A stretch of 64,000 nucleotides of DNA from Polynucleobacter arcticus (GCF_013307205.1 NZ_CP028940.1:2026448-2090447), one strand, 5' to 3'. Shown: positions 54,214 to 64,000, counted from the stretch's first letter. The notes: generated by a model from the letters alone, not told the origin. Made by a program: numbers and translations.

Positions 54214-56892
54214 GTGGCAACTAAAGCATCTACCAAAAAAAGCAGTCCGAAGACTTCGGCGGGGGATCACCCCAAGGCGCTGATCATTGCGGAAAAGCCC
54301 TCCGTTGCCAATGACATTGCCAAAGCTTTAGGTGGCTTTACTAAATACGAGGACTATTTCGAAAGCGATGATTTTGTTATCTCCTCTGCAGTTGGTCACC
54401 TATTAGAAATTGCCGCCCCTGAAGAGTTTGATGTCAAGCGGGGTAAATGGTCTTTTGCCAACCTACCGGTTGTTCCGCCTTATTTTGATTTGCGCCCCAT
54501 CGCGAAAACTGAATCGCGTCTGAAGGTGTTGCAAAAACTCATTAAGCGAAAAGATATTCATGAACTGATTAATGCATGTGACGCGGGCCGAGAAGGCGAG
54601 CTGATCTTCCGTTTAATTGCGCAACATGCAAAAGCGCCTCAGGCCATTAAGCGCCTCTGGTTGCAATCAATGACGCCTGCGGCGATTCGTGATGGCTTTG
54701 CTTCTCTTCGCAGCGATAGCGATATGCAACCTTTGGCCGACGCTGCTCGTTGTCGTTCCGAGGCTGATTGGATGGTAGGCATCAATGGCACGCGCGCCAT
54801 GACAGCATTTAATAGTAAAAGTGGCGGGTTCTTTCTCACAACAGTGGGTCGAGTACAGACACCAACACTATCGATCGTGGTTGAGCGCGAAGAACTCATT
54901 CGCAAATTCATCTCTAAGGATTATTGGGAAGTGAAGGCCGAGTTTATTGCGGCAGCTGGAGTTTATGAAGGTCGCTGGTTTGATCCTAAGTTTAAAAAAG
55001 ATGTTGCCGCACCAGACGCTCGGGAGAATCGCCTGTGGAGCGAGGCCGCTGCGCAAAGCATCGTCACTGCGTGTCGTGATAAAAAAGCGAGCGTGAAAGA
55101 AGAGGCAAAGCCGGCTACCCAACTAGCGCCTCAGCTATTTGATTTAACTAGTCTGCAACGGGAAGCAAATGCACGCTTTGGCTTCTCAGCTAAAAATACC
55201 TTAGGCCTCGCCCAAGCCTTGTACGAGCGCCATAAGGTGCTCACCTATCCACGTACGGATGCCAAGGCTTTACCTGAAGATTATTTGGAGACCGTAAAGC
55301 AGACCATGGAAAATCTGGCTGAGAACTCACAAGAGTATCGGTCATTTGCCAAGCAAATTTTGCAAGGCGATCCTAAAGATCCAAAAGCTAAAGCAGGTTA
55401 CGGCTGGATTAAACCAAACAAGCGTATTTTTGATAACTCAAAAATATCGGATCACTTTGCAATCATTCCTACCTTAGAGTCTCCCAAGACACTTAGCGAG
55501 CCCGAGCAAAAACTCTATGATTTAGTTGTGCGTCGATTCTTGGCAGTGTTTTATCCTGCAGCCGAGTTTCGCGTTACCACCCGCATCACTGAAGCATCAG
55601 GACATCACTTTAAAACCGAGGGTCGTGTATTGGTCACTCCGGGCTGGTTAACGGTATACGGCAGATCCAATCAAGCAGATGATGAGTTGGTAGCGGTACA
55701 AGAAGGTGAAACCGTACAAAACGAATCTATTGCCGCTGTTCCATTAAAAACAAAACCACCGGCTCGCTATACCGAAGCAACCTTGCTATCAGCCATGGAG
55801 AGTGCGGGTAAATGGGTAGATGACGATGATATGCGTGAAGCCATGGCCGAAAAAGGTTTGGGTACGCCAGCGACTCGGGCAGCCATCATTGAAGGTTTAC
55901 TAGCAGAGCGGTATATGGTTCGCGAAGCGCGTGAACTTATTCCAACGGCTAAAGCATTCCAATTGATGACGCTTTTGCGTGGCCTCGATGTTGAGGAATT
56001 AACCAGGCCTGACCTCACGGGTAGCTGGGAAAACAAGCTCTCACTGATTGAGCGTGGCGAGATGAATCGTGACACCTTCATGCAAGAGATTGCACAGATG
56101 ACGCAGCGCATCGTCAAGCGTGCAAAAGAATATGACAGCGATACGATTCCAGGCGACTACGCTACGATGTCCACACCTTGTCCACACTGCAAAGGGGCTG
56201 TTAAAGAAAACTACCGTCGCTTTGCTTGTGAGAAATGCGGCTTCACGATTAGCAAAACACCGGGTGGACGGGCGTTTGAATACCCAGAGGTAGAGGAGTT
56301 ACTGCGTGAAAAAACGATTGGGCCATTGCAGGGATTTCGCAGCAAAATAGGCAGGCCATTTGCTGCGATCATTAAGTTAAGTGAAATTCCTGAAGATGAT
56401 GCAGATTATCCAAACGCAGGCTTTAAGCTCGAGTTTGATTTTGGTAATTCTCAAGAAGACGAGTCGGAAGCAATCGACTTTACTGGCCGCCAAGCTTTGG
56501 GGGTCTGTCCAAAATGCTCGGGCGCTGTATACGAAGATGGCATGCGCTACTTGTGTGAGCGAAATACCGGCCCAGAGAAGTCCTGTGATTTCAAAACAGG
56601 CAAGGTTGTTTTGCAGCAGGAAATTTCTACTGAGCAAGTCCAAAAACTACTCGGAGAAGGTAAAACGGATTTGTTAACCAACTTCAAATCCAATCGAACT
56701 GGTCGCGGATTTAAGGCTTACTTAGCCCTAGGTGCTGACGGTAAGATTGGTTTCGAATTTGAGGCTAAGGCGCCTAAAGAAGGGGCGGCGGCCAAAGCTC
56801 CAGCAAAGAAGCGTGCTGGGGCAAGCGCGGCAACTAAGTCTGCTGCAAAACCTAAGCGTGCCAGCAAAGCGAAGTCGTCTTCTAGTACTTGA
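54214..56892 (+). CDS. topB: DNA topoisomerase III
   Basis: An 892-residue type IA topoisomerase starting at a GTG. After a Ser/Lys/Thr-rich lead come the Toprim domain (ALIIAEKPSVANDIA, DAGREGELIF), catalytic Tyr in VLTYPRTDAKALPEDY near residue 345, the gate domains, and two C-terminal Cys4 zinc domains (CPHCKGAVKENYRRFACEKCG, CPKCSGA). The Ala/Lys tail (about the last 40 residues) is antisense to the 3' end of the MnmC2-like gene. It relaxes and decatenates DNA. Confidence 0.92.
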   Translation: MATKASTKKSSPKTSAGDHPKALIIAEKPSVANDIAKALGGFTKYEDYFESDDFVISSAVGHLLEIAAPEEFDVKRGKWSFANLPVVPPYFDLRPIAKTESRLKVLQKLIKRKDIHELINACDAGREGELIFRLIAQHAKAPQAIKRLWLQSMTPAAIRDGFASLRSDSDMQPLADAARCRSEADWMVGINGTRAMTAFNSKSGGFFLTTVGRVQTPTLSIVVEREELIRKFISKDYWEVKAEFIAAAGVYEGRWFDPKFKKDVAAPDARENRLWSEAAAQSIVTACRDKKASVKEEAKPATQLAPQLFDLTSLQREANARFGFSAKNTLGLAQALYERHKVLTYPRTDAKALPEDYLETVKQTMENLAENSQEYRSFAKQILQGDPKDPKAKAGYGWIKPNKRIFDNSKISDHFAIIPTLESPKTLSEPEQKLYDLVVRRFLAVFYPAAEFRVTTRITEASGHHFKTEGRVLVTPGWLTVYGRSNQADDELVAVQEGETVQNESIAAVPLKTKPPARYTEATLLSAMESAGKWVDDDDMREAMAEKGLGTPATRAAIIEGLLAERYMVREARELIPTAKAFQLMTLLRGLDVEELTRPDLTGSWENKLSLIERGEMNRDTFMQEIAQMTQRIVKRAKEYDSDTIPGDYATMSTPCPHCKGAVKENYRRFACEKCGFTISKTPGGRAFEYPEVEELLREKTIGPLQGFRSKIGRPFAAIIKLSEIPEDDADYPNAGFKLEFDFGNSQEDESEAIDFTGRQALGVCPKCSGAVYEDGMRYLCERNTGPEKSCDFKTGKVVLQQEISTEQVQKLLGEGKTDLLTNFKSNRTGRGFKAYLALGADGKIGFEFEAKAPKEGAAAKAPAKKRAGASAATKSAAKPKRASKAKSSSST

Positions 56893-57953
56893 GCGCTAAT
56901 CAGCTTGGCCGCTAAAGCCGACCAAAGAGCGCCCCTCGAGCCTAGGGCCGTTGCCAAAAATATTCCTGGGCGTTGAGTCAGCGCACCAATAATTGGCAGA
57001 CGATCGCCTGCTACGCAGCGTATGCCTACAAAGCTTCCCGCCTTTTGAAGGTGGCTAAGGTCACCCTCTTCATAATTCAACAAGCCCTTTGCTTGCTCGC
57101 GATTAAAGTCATCGCTTGCATCCCAATCTTGAAGGTCGGATTCGCCCTCATCAAAACTAGAGCCGACGATCCACTCATAGGCTCCATCTGACAACTTTCT
57201 TGCTGGTAAGCAATAGCCATCTTTAGAGATTGCGGTCCTCGGTAATTTTTTTGCCCACCCATTGTGCTCAGAAATGGAAAAAATAGTAAGTTGTCCACGT
57301 ACCGGCCTTAAGGGGAGTCGCACATCCATACTTGCGGCTAAGCTTTTAGCTTGTAGTGCTGTTGCAATAATGACCTTGTCAGCGGTCATGATGACTTCAT
57401 TGTGATGATTAAATAGTTTCCAACACGCACCGACTTTTTCTAATCGATTTACTGTGGTGTTCCAGTAGCAAGTTAATCTTGGATGGGGCTTAAGCGCGCT
57501 GACTGTTGCTTCAGATAAGTTTAGTGATGCGCCACGCGGGAGCCAAATACCACTTTGTTGAATGCCGCAAATTTGCATTGCCTCATTAGCATCCAGTGCT
57601 TGCGCCATATCTTTATCTAGGTCGAGCGACTGCAGATATTTTTCTACTTCACTAGGATTAAATGACGCATCTTTTTTGCTGGGCTGAAAGATGCCATGCT
57701 GATTCCAGGACTTACCCCAGCGAGCTTCAGCCATCAAGAATGCAATACGCGTTAAACGCAATAATCGTGGGGCGCCGCGGCCAACATGAGGATGAGCAAT
57801 TGCATATGCGTGACTAGAACAAGCGGAGGCGGGGATGGGTGCAGAGTCAAGAATGCAAACGGCTTGGCCGCGCTCCAGCAACTCATGCGCAATAGTTGCA
57901 CCTGCAATGCCTGCCCCAATCACCACGATGTCATGGTGTTGGGGTATGGTCAT
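56718..57953 (-). CDS. MnmC2-like FAD oxidoreductase
   Basis: A 411-residue protein. The N-terminal FAD motif is DIVVIGAGIAGATIAHEL, and the C-terminal half has GIRCVAGDRLPIIG and ATALGSRGALWSALAAKL, as in the MnmC oxidoreductase domain that finishes the mnm5s2U tRNA modification. The separate methyltransferase half of bifunctional MnmC is absent. The last part (LVAALAPARFFAGALA) matches the MnmC C-terminus but is encoded antisense to topB; the convergent overlap is 175 bp. Confidence 0.8.
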   Translation of the reverse strand: MTIPQHHDIVVIGAGIAGATIAHELLERGQAVCILDSAPIPASACSSHAYAIAHPHVGRGAPRLLRLTRIAFLMAEARWGKSWNQHGIFQPSKKDASFNPSEVEKYLQSLDLDKDMAQALDANEAMQICGIQQSGIWLPRGASLNLSEATVSALKPHPRLTCYWNTTVNRLEKVGACWKLFNHHNEVIMTADKVIIATALQAKSLAASMDVRLPLRPVRGQLTIFSISEHNGWAKKLPRTAISKDGYCLPARKLSDGAYEWIVGSSFDEGESDLQDWDASDDFNREQAKGLLNYEEGDLSHLQKAGSFVGIRCVAGDRLPIIGALTQRPGIFLATALGSRGALWSALAAKLISAQVLEDDFALLARLGFAADLVAALAPARFFAGALAAAPSLGALASNSKPILPSAPRAK

Positions 57954-58000
57954 TAAATAAAGATGTTTTTAGAAAGACTTCTTAAATTTCTAGGGAACGC

Positions 58001-59848
58001 CTAGGCGTTTAAGCGCTTCTCAATTGTGCTGCGGGCTTCGAGCAGCTCTTTGGGCACACGTTCACCCAAATGCTCAAACAGCTCGGAGTGTAATTTGAGT
58101 TCATTCTTCCAATCATCAACAGCGACATTGATGGCTTTCTCGAATTTTTCTACAGAGTAATCAAGGCCATCCCAACTCATATCAGTATGTTCTGGGCAAA
58201 TACCAAATACGGTCTCCGTACCTTTGGCCGTGCCTTCAGCGCGACCCAAGATCCAAGAAAGAACACGCATGTTTTCACCAAAACCAGGCCATACAAACTT
58301 GCCGTTCTCGTCTTTACGGAACCAGTTCACACAGTAGATTTTTGGTAACACTGCGCCTTCAGCGGAAAGCTTGCTACCGATATTCAACCAATGCTGGAAG
58401 TAGTCGCTCATGTTGTAACCCGCAAACGCAATCATCGCAAATGGATCGCGACGAACAACGCCGACCTGGCCAGTAATTGCAGCAGTAGTTTCAGAGCCCA
58501 TTGTGGCTGCCATGTAAACACCCTCAACCCAATCACGCGCCTCACTTACCAATGGCACCGTGTTCGAACGGCGTCCACCAAATAAGAATGCGTCAATCGC
58601 CACGCCCTCTGGATTGTCCCAATTAGGATCAACTGCAGGATTATTTGTAGCGGCTACGGTGAAACGTGAATTTGGATGTGCAGCTTTACGGCCAGCGGCG
58701 CCATCAGCGGGCGTCCAGTCCTTACCTTGCCAATCAATTAAATGTGCTGGAGGCGTATCAGTCAAACCCTCCCACCAAACATCACCATCATCGGTTAAGC
58801 CGACGTTTGTAAAAATAGCATCTTGGTTTAATGAGTCGAGACAATTCGGATTGGTTTGACGATTTGTGCCTGGTGCGACACCGAAGTAACCAGACTCGGG
58901 GTTAATGGCAAACAAACGGGTTTTGCCAGTAACTGCGTCTTTACGTGGCTTAATCCATGCAATGTCATCACCAACGGTGGTGACCTTCCAGCCTTCAAAT
59001 CCTTTTGGAGGAATCATCATGGAGAAGTTTGTTTTTCCGCAGGCTGACGGGAACGCTGCAGCGATATGGTATTTCTTACCCTCAGGTGAAGTTACGCCCA
59101 AGATCAACATGTGCTCAGCTAACCAGCCTTGATCGCGCCCCATATTGGAGGCAATGCGCAGGGCAAAACATTTTTTACCCAATAAGGCGTTACCACCGTA
59201 ACCCGATCCGAAAGACCAAATCTCGCGAGTTTCTGGATAGTGAACGATGTATTTAGTTTTATTGTTCGGCCAGGCCACATCCTTTTCGCCAGCAGCCAAT
59301 GGCTTGCCAACAGTATGAATACAAGGCACAAATTCGCCAGCAGCACCAAGCTGATCAATCACGGCTTTACCCATTCGCGTCATCAAGCGCATATTGATTG
59401 CAACATAAGGGCTATCCGATAACTCAACGCCAATGTGAGCGATTGGGGAGCCGATTGGCCCCATAGAGAAGGGAACAACATACATTGTTCTGCCGCGCAT
59501 ACAACCATCAAACAATGGCTGTAAGGTGGCACGCATTTCGCCTGGCTCTACCCAATTATTAGTTGGGCCAGCATCATCTTTTTTTGCAGAGCATATAAAA
59601 GTACGATCTTCGACACGAGCAACATCGTCCGGATCGGACAACGCTAAGAAAGAGTTTTTACGCTTAGCCGGGTTCAGACGCTTGAACACACCTGCGCTTA
59701 CCAGCAACTCACAAAACTCGTCGTATTCCGCTTCTGAACCATCGCACCAACGAATCTGGTCTGGCTTGGTGAGGGCGGCTACATCTGCAACCCACTGAAT
59801 GAGTTTTTGGTTTTTTACGTACTCAGGTACGTTATTGTTGATAGTCAT
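58001..59848 (-). CDS. pckG: Phosphoenolpyruvate carboxykinase (GTP)
   Basis: A 615-residue enzyme. The P-loop-like [13 protein letters not shown] near residue 290, metal site in GDDIAWI and hydrophobic-loop [13 protein letters not shown] are typical. It converts oxaloacetate to PEP using GTP in gluconeogenesis. It has about 90 bp of leader upstream to mnmE's end. Confidence 0.97.
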   Translation of the reverse strand: MTINNNVPEYVKNQKLIQWVADVAALTKPDQIRWCDGSEAEYDEFCELLVSAGVFKRLNPAKRKNSFLALSDPDDVARVEDRTFICSAKKDDAGPTNNWVEPGEMRATLQPLFDGCMRGRTMYVVPFSMGPIGSPIAHIGVELSDSPYVAINMRLMTRMGKAVIDQLGAAGEFVPCIHTVGKPLAAGEKDVAWPNNKTKYIVHYPETREIWSFGSGYGGNALLGKKCFALRIASNMGRDQGWLAEHMLILGVTSPEGKKYHIAAAFPSACGKTNFSMMIPPKGFEGWKVTTVGDDIAWIKPRKDAVTGKTRLFAINPESGYFGVAPGTNRQTNPNCLDSLNQDAIFTNVGLTDDGDVWWEGLTDTPPAHLIDWQGKDWTPADGAAGRKAAHPNSRFTVAATNNPAVDPNWDNPEGVAIDAFLFGGRRSNTVPLVSEARDWVEGVYMAATMGSETTAAITGQVGVVRRDPFAMIAFAGYNMSDYFQHWLNIGSKLSAEGAVLPKIYCVNWFRKDENGKFVWPGFGENMRVLSWILGRAEGTAKGTETVFGICPEHTDMSWDGLDYSVEKFEKAINVAVDDWKNELKLHSELFEHLGERVPKELLEARSTIEKRLNA

Positions 59849-59939
59849 GGGATTCCCGTGGAAAGTAATAATTTTTTAATCCAACGATTTTAACATTTCT
59901 GACACATTTCTTGGTCTTGCCCATCCAAGAGCAAATTCC

Positions 59940-61319
59940 TTATTTACCAATACAAAATTGGCTAAATATCTTGCCTAAAAGGTCGTCTGGGAGCAGTTTT
60001 CCAGTAATTTGTCCGAGCTGGTCTTGGGCTAAACGGAGCTCTTCTGCAAATAACTCCAGCGATACATTCCCATCTGCCGCGAATTGCTGGGATTTGTCTA
60101 GGTGGACAGACGCCCTATCAAGGCAATCCAAATGGCGTCGACGCGCCACAATAGCGCCCTCTTGAGTGCCGCCCCAACCAACGGTTTCCAATATTTTCTG
60201 CTTTAGCGCCTCAATACCATCGCCAGTCTTGGCCGAAATAAATAATGCCCGCCCTTTGGTGCTCCTTAGATCAGATGAGCTTAACAAATCGGATTTGTTG
60301 TGAACTTCTAAAACCGGGCACTTGGATGGAAGCGACTTCAATATCTGGGCTTTAAGCTCAAGCTCGGGGCCATCTACGCTGTCTATAGTGCTTGAATCTT
60401 GCAAAAAAATGACTAGATCAGCGGCCCCAATGGCCTCCCAAGATCTTTCGATGCCCTTTGCCTCAACTAGATCATTGGTATCACGCAATCCGGCAGTATC
60501 AATAATGTGCATTGGAACGCCGCCGATAGTGATGCTCTCCTTTACCCGATCTCTGGTAGTTCCGGCTATCGGCGTAACAATAGCCACCTCTTCACCAGCC
60601 AAACAGTTCAGGAGAGAGCTTTTTCCAACATTGGGGGCGCCAGCTAAAACAAGTTGAATACCATCCCGCAGAATCTTGCCTTGTTTAGCCCCCTCTCTTA
60701 GAGCATGCAATTGATGCATCACCGTTTTAAGGCGTTCGCGGGCCTGTGCATTCTCCAGAAATTCAATCTCCTCCTCGGGAAAATCTAAAGTAGATTCCAC
60801 CAAAATTCGAAGTTGGGTAATTTCTTCAATTAAGCTATTAATGTCATTTGAAAAGGCGCCCTGCAATGATCGTGCCGCGCCGCGCACTGCAGCTTCACTT
60901 TGGGCATCTATTAAGTCTGCGATTGCCTCTGCCTGGGCTAGATCAATTTTATTATTGAGATAGGCGCGCAAAGAAAATTCGCCGGGCTCTGCAATAACCA
61001 AGCCTTGGTCTTGCCCCAGCTCTAGGCATCTCCGCATAACCAACTCGAGGAGCTGTGGCCCACCATGGCATTGCAACTCCAACACATCATCACCAGTAAA
61101 AGAGGCGGGGGCAGCAAAATAAATCGCTATGAGTTGGTCAATTACTTCGCCATCACCGTCGCGCAAGGTGAGTAGATTTGCTTGCCGTGGAGTTAATGTT
61201 TTTTGAAATAAGGCGCTGGTAATCTGCAATAGATTGGGGCCGCTAATGCGAATTACCCCAACACCTGCCTTGCCTGGGGCTGTAGCAACCGCAATGATGG
61301 GCAGCTTTCTAGTCAGCAT
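59940..61319 (-). CDS. mnmE: tRNA modification GTPase MnmE
   Basis: A 459-residue protein: N-terminal tetrahydrofolate-binding region (IAVATAPGKAGVGVIRISG), helical domain, G domain with GAPNVGKSSLLN, DTAGLRDT and NKSD, and C-terminal CIGK with the catalytic Cys. It works with MnmG on U34 of tRNAs. It is downstream of yidC. Confidence 0.97.
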   Translation of the reverse strand: MLTRKLPIIAVATAPGKAGVGVIRISGPNLLQITSALFQKTLTPRQANLLTLRDGDGEVIDQLIAIYFAAPASFTGDDVLELQCHGGPQLLELVMRRCLELGQDQGLVIAEPGEFSLRAYLNNKIDLAQAEAIADLIDAQSEAAVRGAARSLQGAFSNDINSLIEEITQLRILVESTLDFPEEEIEFLENAQARERLKTVMHQLHALREGAKQGKILRDGIQLVLAGAPNVGKSSLLNCLAGEEVAIVTPIAGTTRDRVKESITIGGVPMHIIDTAGLRDTNDLVEAKGIERSWEAIGAADLVIFLQDSSTIDSVDGPELELKAQILKSLPSKCPVLEVHNKSDLLSSSDLRSTKGRALFISAKTGDGIEALKQKILETVGWGGTQEGAIVARRRHLDCLDRASVHLDKSQQFAADGNVSLELFAEELRLAQDQLGQITGKLLPDDLLGKIFSQFCIGK

Positions 61320-61356
61320 CGCGGATGCCCCCTGTGTTATCTAAGCAGCCAAAGTT

Positions 61357-63036
61357 TTATTTGGCTGGCCTTTTTTCAAACATTTGATTGATTTGCCATT
61401 GTTGAGCTATGGATAACAAGTTATTCACAACCCAATACAAAACTAAGCCTGCGGGGAAAAAGAAGAACATGACAGAAAATACTAGTGGCATGTACATCAT
61501 GATCTTTGCCTGAACTGGATCAGGTGGCGTAGGGTTGAGTTTAGTTTGCACAAACATAGAGGCGGCCATGATGATCGGCAGAATGTAGTACGGATCTGGT
61601 ACCGACAAATCTTGGATCCAACCAATCCACGGGGCATTGCGCATCTCTACAGAGGAGAGTAATACCCAGTACAGCGAGATAAACACAGGGATCTGAATGA
61701 CGACCGGCAAGCAACCACCTAAGGGATTAATTTTCTCCTTACGATACATCTCCATCATTGCTTGATTTAATTTTTGTGGTTCGCCTTTATATTGTTCCCT
61801 CATTACCATCAGTCGTGGCTGGACTTCTTTCATACGCGCCATTGATTTATAACTTGCGGCTGAAAGTGGGAAGAACACCAATTTAATCAAAATGGTCAGA
61901 AGAATAATTGACCAACCCCAATTGCCCACATAAGCATGAATATTTTCTAATAACCAAAAAATGGGTTTAGCGAGGATAGTGAGATAGCCATAATCTTTCA
62001 ATAAAGCAAAACCAGGGGCAATTGTTTCAAGAACACTTTCTTCTTGTGGGCCCACAAACAATTTTGCTTTTTCAACCACGGTCGCGCCAGGAGCAACGAT
62101 GCCCAAAGGTGTTTGTATACCAATGCGATACAGATTGTTATCAATCTTTCCCGCATAAATGTCACGCGCTACTTTGTCGGCAGGAATCCAGGCGCTAGCA
62201 AAGTAATGTTGCACCATTGCAATCCATGCGGGATCGCCAGCCGCTACTTGAGTTGGAATAGTAATTTTATTTTTGTCAATCGCCGTAAATTCCAGCTTAT
62301 TGAATTTTTCTTTTTCTGTATAAGCTGCTGGCCCAGTAAATGTACTCGCAGAGAACGCACCATCAAAGGGTCCAATTTTTTGTTCTTGAGAGCCATCCCG
62401 AACAATCTCCGTATACAAAACCAGTGGCGTTGCATTTGCACTGCTTTGTGTCACGCGATGACCCACATCCACAACATAACTGCCTGGGCTGAGAATATAA
62501 GTCTTCTCTAGTTTGACGCCGTTACGCTCACTAAGCAAAACAATAAATGGGTTTCCGGAACCATCTTTGCCAGACTGAACCATCTTAAAGCTGCTAGTGT
62601 GATTTGGTAAATCTGCATTACCCAAAGCAATTAAACCTGAGCGGGCAAAGTATTTATGGGTTGGCGTGTATTGAAATAGCTCAACTGGTTTTTTTTCTGG
62701 GGTGAGTTGTTTTGGTAGCTTCGCATTAATAACATTGCCACCGTTAGCGCTAATTTCTAAGGCCAGAACATCATTTTGCAAAATAAACTTTTCTGATGTT
62801 TCGATTGCCCCTGCAATTGGGGTTGAGGCTTGACTTGGCGCTAAAACACCTTGGCTTTGTACGGGGGCTGGAACATCTAACTTGTCCGCTGGCTTGTCGG
62901 CTGCAACGACGTTGTTTGTAGGGTTTCCGCCAAACATGGAGGGCTTACCCTCTTGAACCTGCCAGTTGTTGTACAACAAGAGGCCCGACATGGAGAAGAC
63001 CGTCCAAAGAATTGTTTTTTTAAAGTCCATTTGCAT
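61357..63036 (-). CDS. yidC: Membrane protein insertase YidC
   Basis: A 559-residue insertase: first membrane segment (TILWTVFSMSGLLLYNNW), large periplasmic beta-domain, then the conserved 5-helix core with SMARMKEVQPRLMVMREQYK, NPLGGCLPVVIQIPVFISLY and PAGLVLYWVVNN. It inserts inner-membrane proteins with or without Sec. Confidence 0.97.
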   Translation of the reverse strand: MQMDFKKTILWTVFSMSGLLLYNNWQVQEGKPSMFGGNPTNNVVAADKPADKLDVPAPVQSQGVLAPSQASTPIAGAIETSEKFILQNDVLALEISANGGNVINAKLPKQLTPEKKPVELFQYTPTHKYFARSGLIALGNADLPNHTSSFKMVQSGKDGSGNPFIVLLSERNGVKLEKTYILSPGSYVVDVGHRVTQSSANATPLVLYTEIVRDGSQEQKIGPFDGAFSASTFTGPAAYTEKEKFNKLEFTAIDKNKITIPTQVAAGDPAWIAMVQHYFASAWIPADKVARDIYAGKIDNNLYRIGIQTPLGIVAPGATVVEKAKLFVGPQEESVLETIAPGFALLKDYGYLTILAKPIFWLLENIHAYVGNWGWSIILLTILIKLVFFPLSAASYKSMARMKEVQPRLMVMREQYKGEPQKLNQAMMEMYRKEKINPLGGCLPVVIQIPVFISLYWVLLSSVEMRNAPWIGWIQDLSVPDPYYILPIIMAASMFVQTKLNPTPPDPVQAKIMMYMPLVFSVMFFFFPAGLVLYWVVNNLLSIAQQWQINQMFEKRPAK

Positions 63037-63040
63037 TCAC

Positions 63041-63280
63041 TTAATAATGATGAGATCTTGGTTTTACAGCGGGGTCATGACCGCCCTGTGACCACGGATT
63101 ACAGCGCAGAATGCGCCATATCATCAGTCCAAAGCTTTTGAAAAATCCATAATGAGCAAAACAATCGCAGGCATATTGAGAGCAGCTTGGCGCAAATTTG
63201 CAATGCATCCCGACAAAAGGACTTAGTGTAATTTGATACAACCTTACAACCTTGATCGCAATTTTGTTTAATAAGCGCAC
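63041..63280 (-). CDS. yidD: Membrane protein insertion efficiency factor YidD
   Basis: A 79-residue protein with YQITLSPFVGMHCKFAPSCSQYACDCF, the DUF37 signature. It lies between rnpA and yidC, the classic order. Confidence 0.95.
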   Translation of the reverse strand: MRLLNKIAIKVVRLYQITLSPFVGMHCKFAPSCSQYACDCFAHYGFFKSFGLMIWRILRCNPWSQGGHDPAVKPRSHHY

Positions 63281-63281
63281 G

Positions 63282-63599
63282 TTAAATTAACCCTGCAATT
63301 TGGCTTCGTAGAACTTCTTTTTCTTTTCTTCTGAGCCTGCCTCGGGTTTCTCGACCAATTGGTTTTTTTAGCTTTACCACCACATCGCTGTTCAGGCTTG
63401 TAGCTTGAGCAATTCGAACCGTTTCACGGATCATGCGCTTTAATTGGTTGCGATCTACCGCACGCTTAGCTAATTTTTTAGCTACCGCAATTCCTAAATC
63501 TGGCGCAGCACCTTGATTTAGAGATGCCAAATACAAACCCCAATACAAACTTGTCTTGGGGCGTGTTTTTAGTAAGTCAGAAATCCTGGCGCTGTTCAA
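63282..63599 (-). CDS. rnpA: Ribonuclease P protein component
   Basis: A 105-residue basic protein with LGIAVAKKLAKRAVDRNQLKRMIRE, the RnpA RNR-type signature. It helps the RNase P RNA mature tRNA 5' ends. It is 1 bp from yidD and downstream of rpmH. Confidence 0.96.
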   Translation of the reverse strand: MNSARISDLLKTRPKTSLYWGLYLASLNQGAAPDLGIAVAKKLAKRAVDRNQLKRMIRETVRIAQATSLNSDVVVKLKKPIGRETRGRLRRKEKEVLRSQIAGLI

Positions 63600-63607
63600 C
63601 TGCTAAA

Positions 63608-63742
63608 TTAAACAGCTAGACGTTTACGGCCTTTAGCGCGACGTGCATTTAATACTGCGCGCCCACTCTTAGTTTTCATACGAATACGAAATCCGTGTGT
63701 ACGTTTACGGCGTGTTACTGAGGGTTGGTATGTTCTTTTCAT
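63608..63742 (-). CDS. rpmH: Ribosomal protein L34 (bL34)
   Basis: A 44-residue, strongly basic protein: [18 protein letters not shown], then [15 protein letters not shown] and GRKRLAV. It is first gene of the rpmH-rnpA-yidD-yidC operon and divergent from dnaA, the usual pattern at the origin. Confidence 0.97.
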
Positions 63743-63964
63743 GATTCATCCTGCAAAACCCAGTATTTTCCTTGTTGCAAAGCAAAAGGTCAACCGCTAG
63801 AGAAGAATATATAGGTATTTTTCTCTATTTTATGGGTGTAGATTTAATAAACCCTTAATTTAAAAGGATTTATTAAGTTTATTCACAAGTTATCCACAGG
63901 TTTTCCACGAATTTCTCGCTTGTGGATAACTTTATGGGATCGCTACAATGGGTCCTCCAAAAAT
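63743..63964. other. Origin of replication (oriC) region with DnaA boxes
   Basis: A 222-bp divergent rpmH-dnaA spacer. An A/T-rich stretch (63830-63878) precedes DnaA boxes TTATTCACA (63879-63887) and TTATCCACA (63890-63898), a near-match TTTTCCACG (63901-63909) and an inverted box TGTGGATAA (63921-63929). It probably also holds the rpmH and dnaA promoters. Confidence 0.8.
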
Positions 63965-64000
63965 ATGAGTAATTTACAGAGCCCCCCCACATTGAATTCA
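63965..64000 (+). CDS. dnaA: DnaA N-terminus (partial at right edge)
   Basis: ATG at 63965 opens a frame (MSNLQSPPTLNS) to the end of the window. Its place after the DnaA boxes and divergent to rpmH identifies it as dnaA; only 12 codons are visible. Confidence 0.75.
   Translation, partial: MSNLQSPPTLNS

Noticed and set aside
62044..62511. 155-residue plus-strand open frame
   Set aside because: It is antisense to yidC with no protein-like features; a shadow frame.

Overview
The window reads as a chromosome segment of a betaproteobacterium of the order Burkholderiales. Gene content, gene order and a GC content that looks mid-40s by eye point most strongly to Polynucleobacter (family Burkholderiaceae). 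That genus call is inference from family resemblance; no search was run. The right edge is the replication origin: rpmH and dnaA diverge around a cluster of DnaA boxes, with rnpA, yidD, yidC and mnmE next to rpmH.

Layout. 0-11.7 kb is a leftward housekeeping block: end of exodeoxyribonuclease III, AmpG-type permease, metW-metX, slmA, argB, a cysteine-poor dksA, a His-rich CobW GTPase, xerC with its DUF484 partner, and gatCAB. 11.8-17.4 kb is the rightward rod-shape cluster mreB-mreC-mreD-mrdA-rodA, followed by convergent hupB. 17.8-25.8 kb carries an LpxO-like hydroxylase, carbonic anhydrase, a lauroyl-type acyltransferase, a metallophosphoesterase/Ser-Thr kinase pair, an RsuA-family pseudouridine synthase and prfC, which has no standard start codon. 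25.8-30.5 kb holds small accessory genes (MOSC, GNAT, histidine phosphatase, peroxiredoxin, DUF1003).

30.5-44.4 kb is the most unusual part: a mosaic island of one- to five-gene units (periplasmic phosphatase, sodC, sugE, hydrolase, double cupin, MAPEG, outer-membrane protein, patatin, DUF411 metal module, arsC/arsH, a cis-CaaD-like tautomerase, GNAT, Pal-like lipoprotein). The units are separated by about nine same-orientation copies of one composite repeat: a decayed tRNA 3' half followed by a hairpin terminator. The intact version is the tRNA-Phe gene at the right end of the island. It looks like repeated site-specific insertion at a tRNA, or an integron-like cassette array that uses tRNA 3' ends as sites. 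Inside it, two small secreted-protein genes share almost the same palindromic operator and an apparently leaderless promoter.

44.5-63.7 kb returns to leftward housekeeping genes: OsmC-YcaO fusion, ntrX/ntrY-type two-component system (the regulator lacks the AAA+ domain), DUF4390, rsmB-fmt-def, then a minimal dprA and topB on the plus strand. An MnmC2-like oxidoreductase overlaps the 3' end of topB tail to tail by 175 bp. pckG, mnmE, yidC, yidD, rnpA and rpmH follow, then oriC and the first codons of dnaA.

No phage, insertion sequence, transposase or CRISPR array was seen. The only tyrosine recombinase in the window is the housekeeping xerC.
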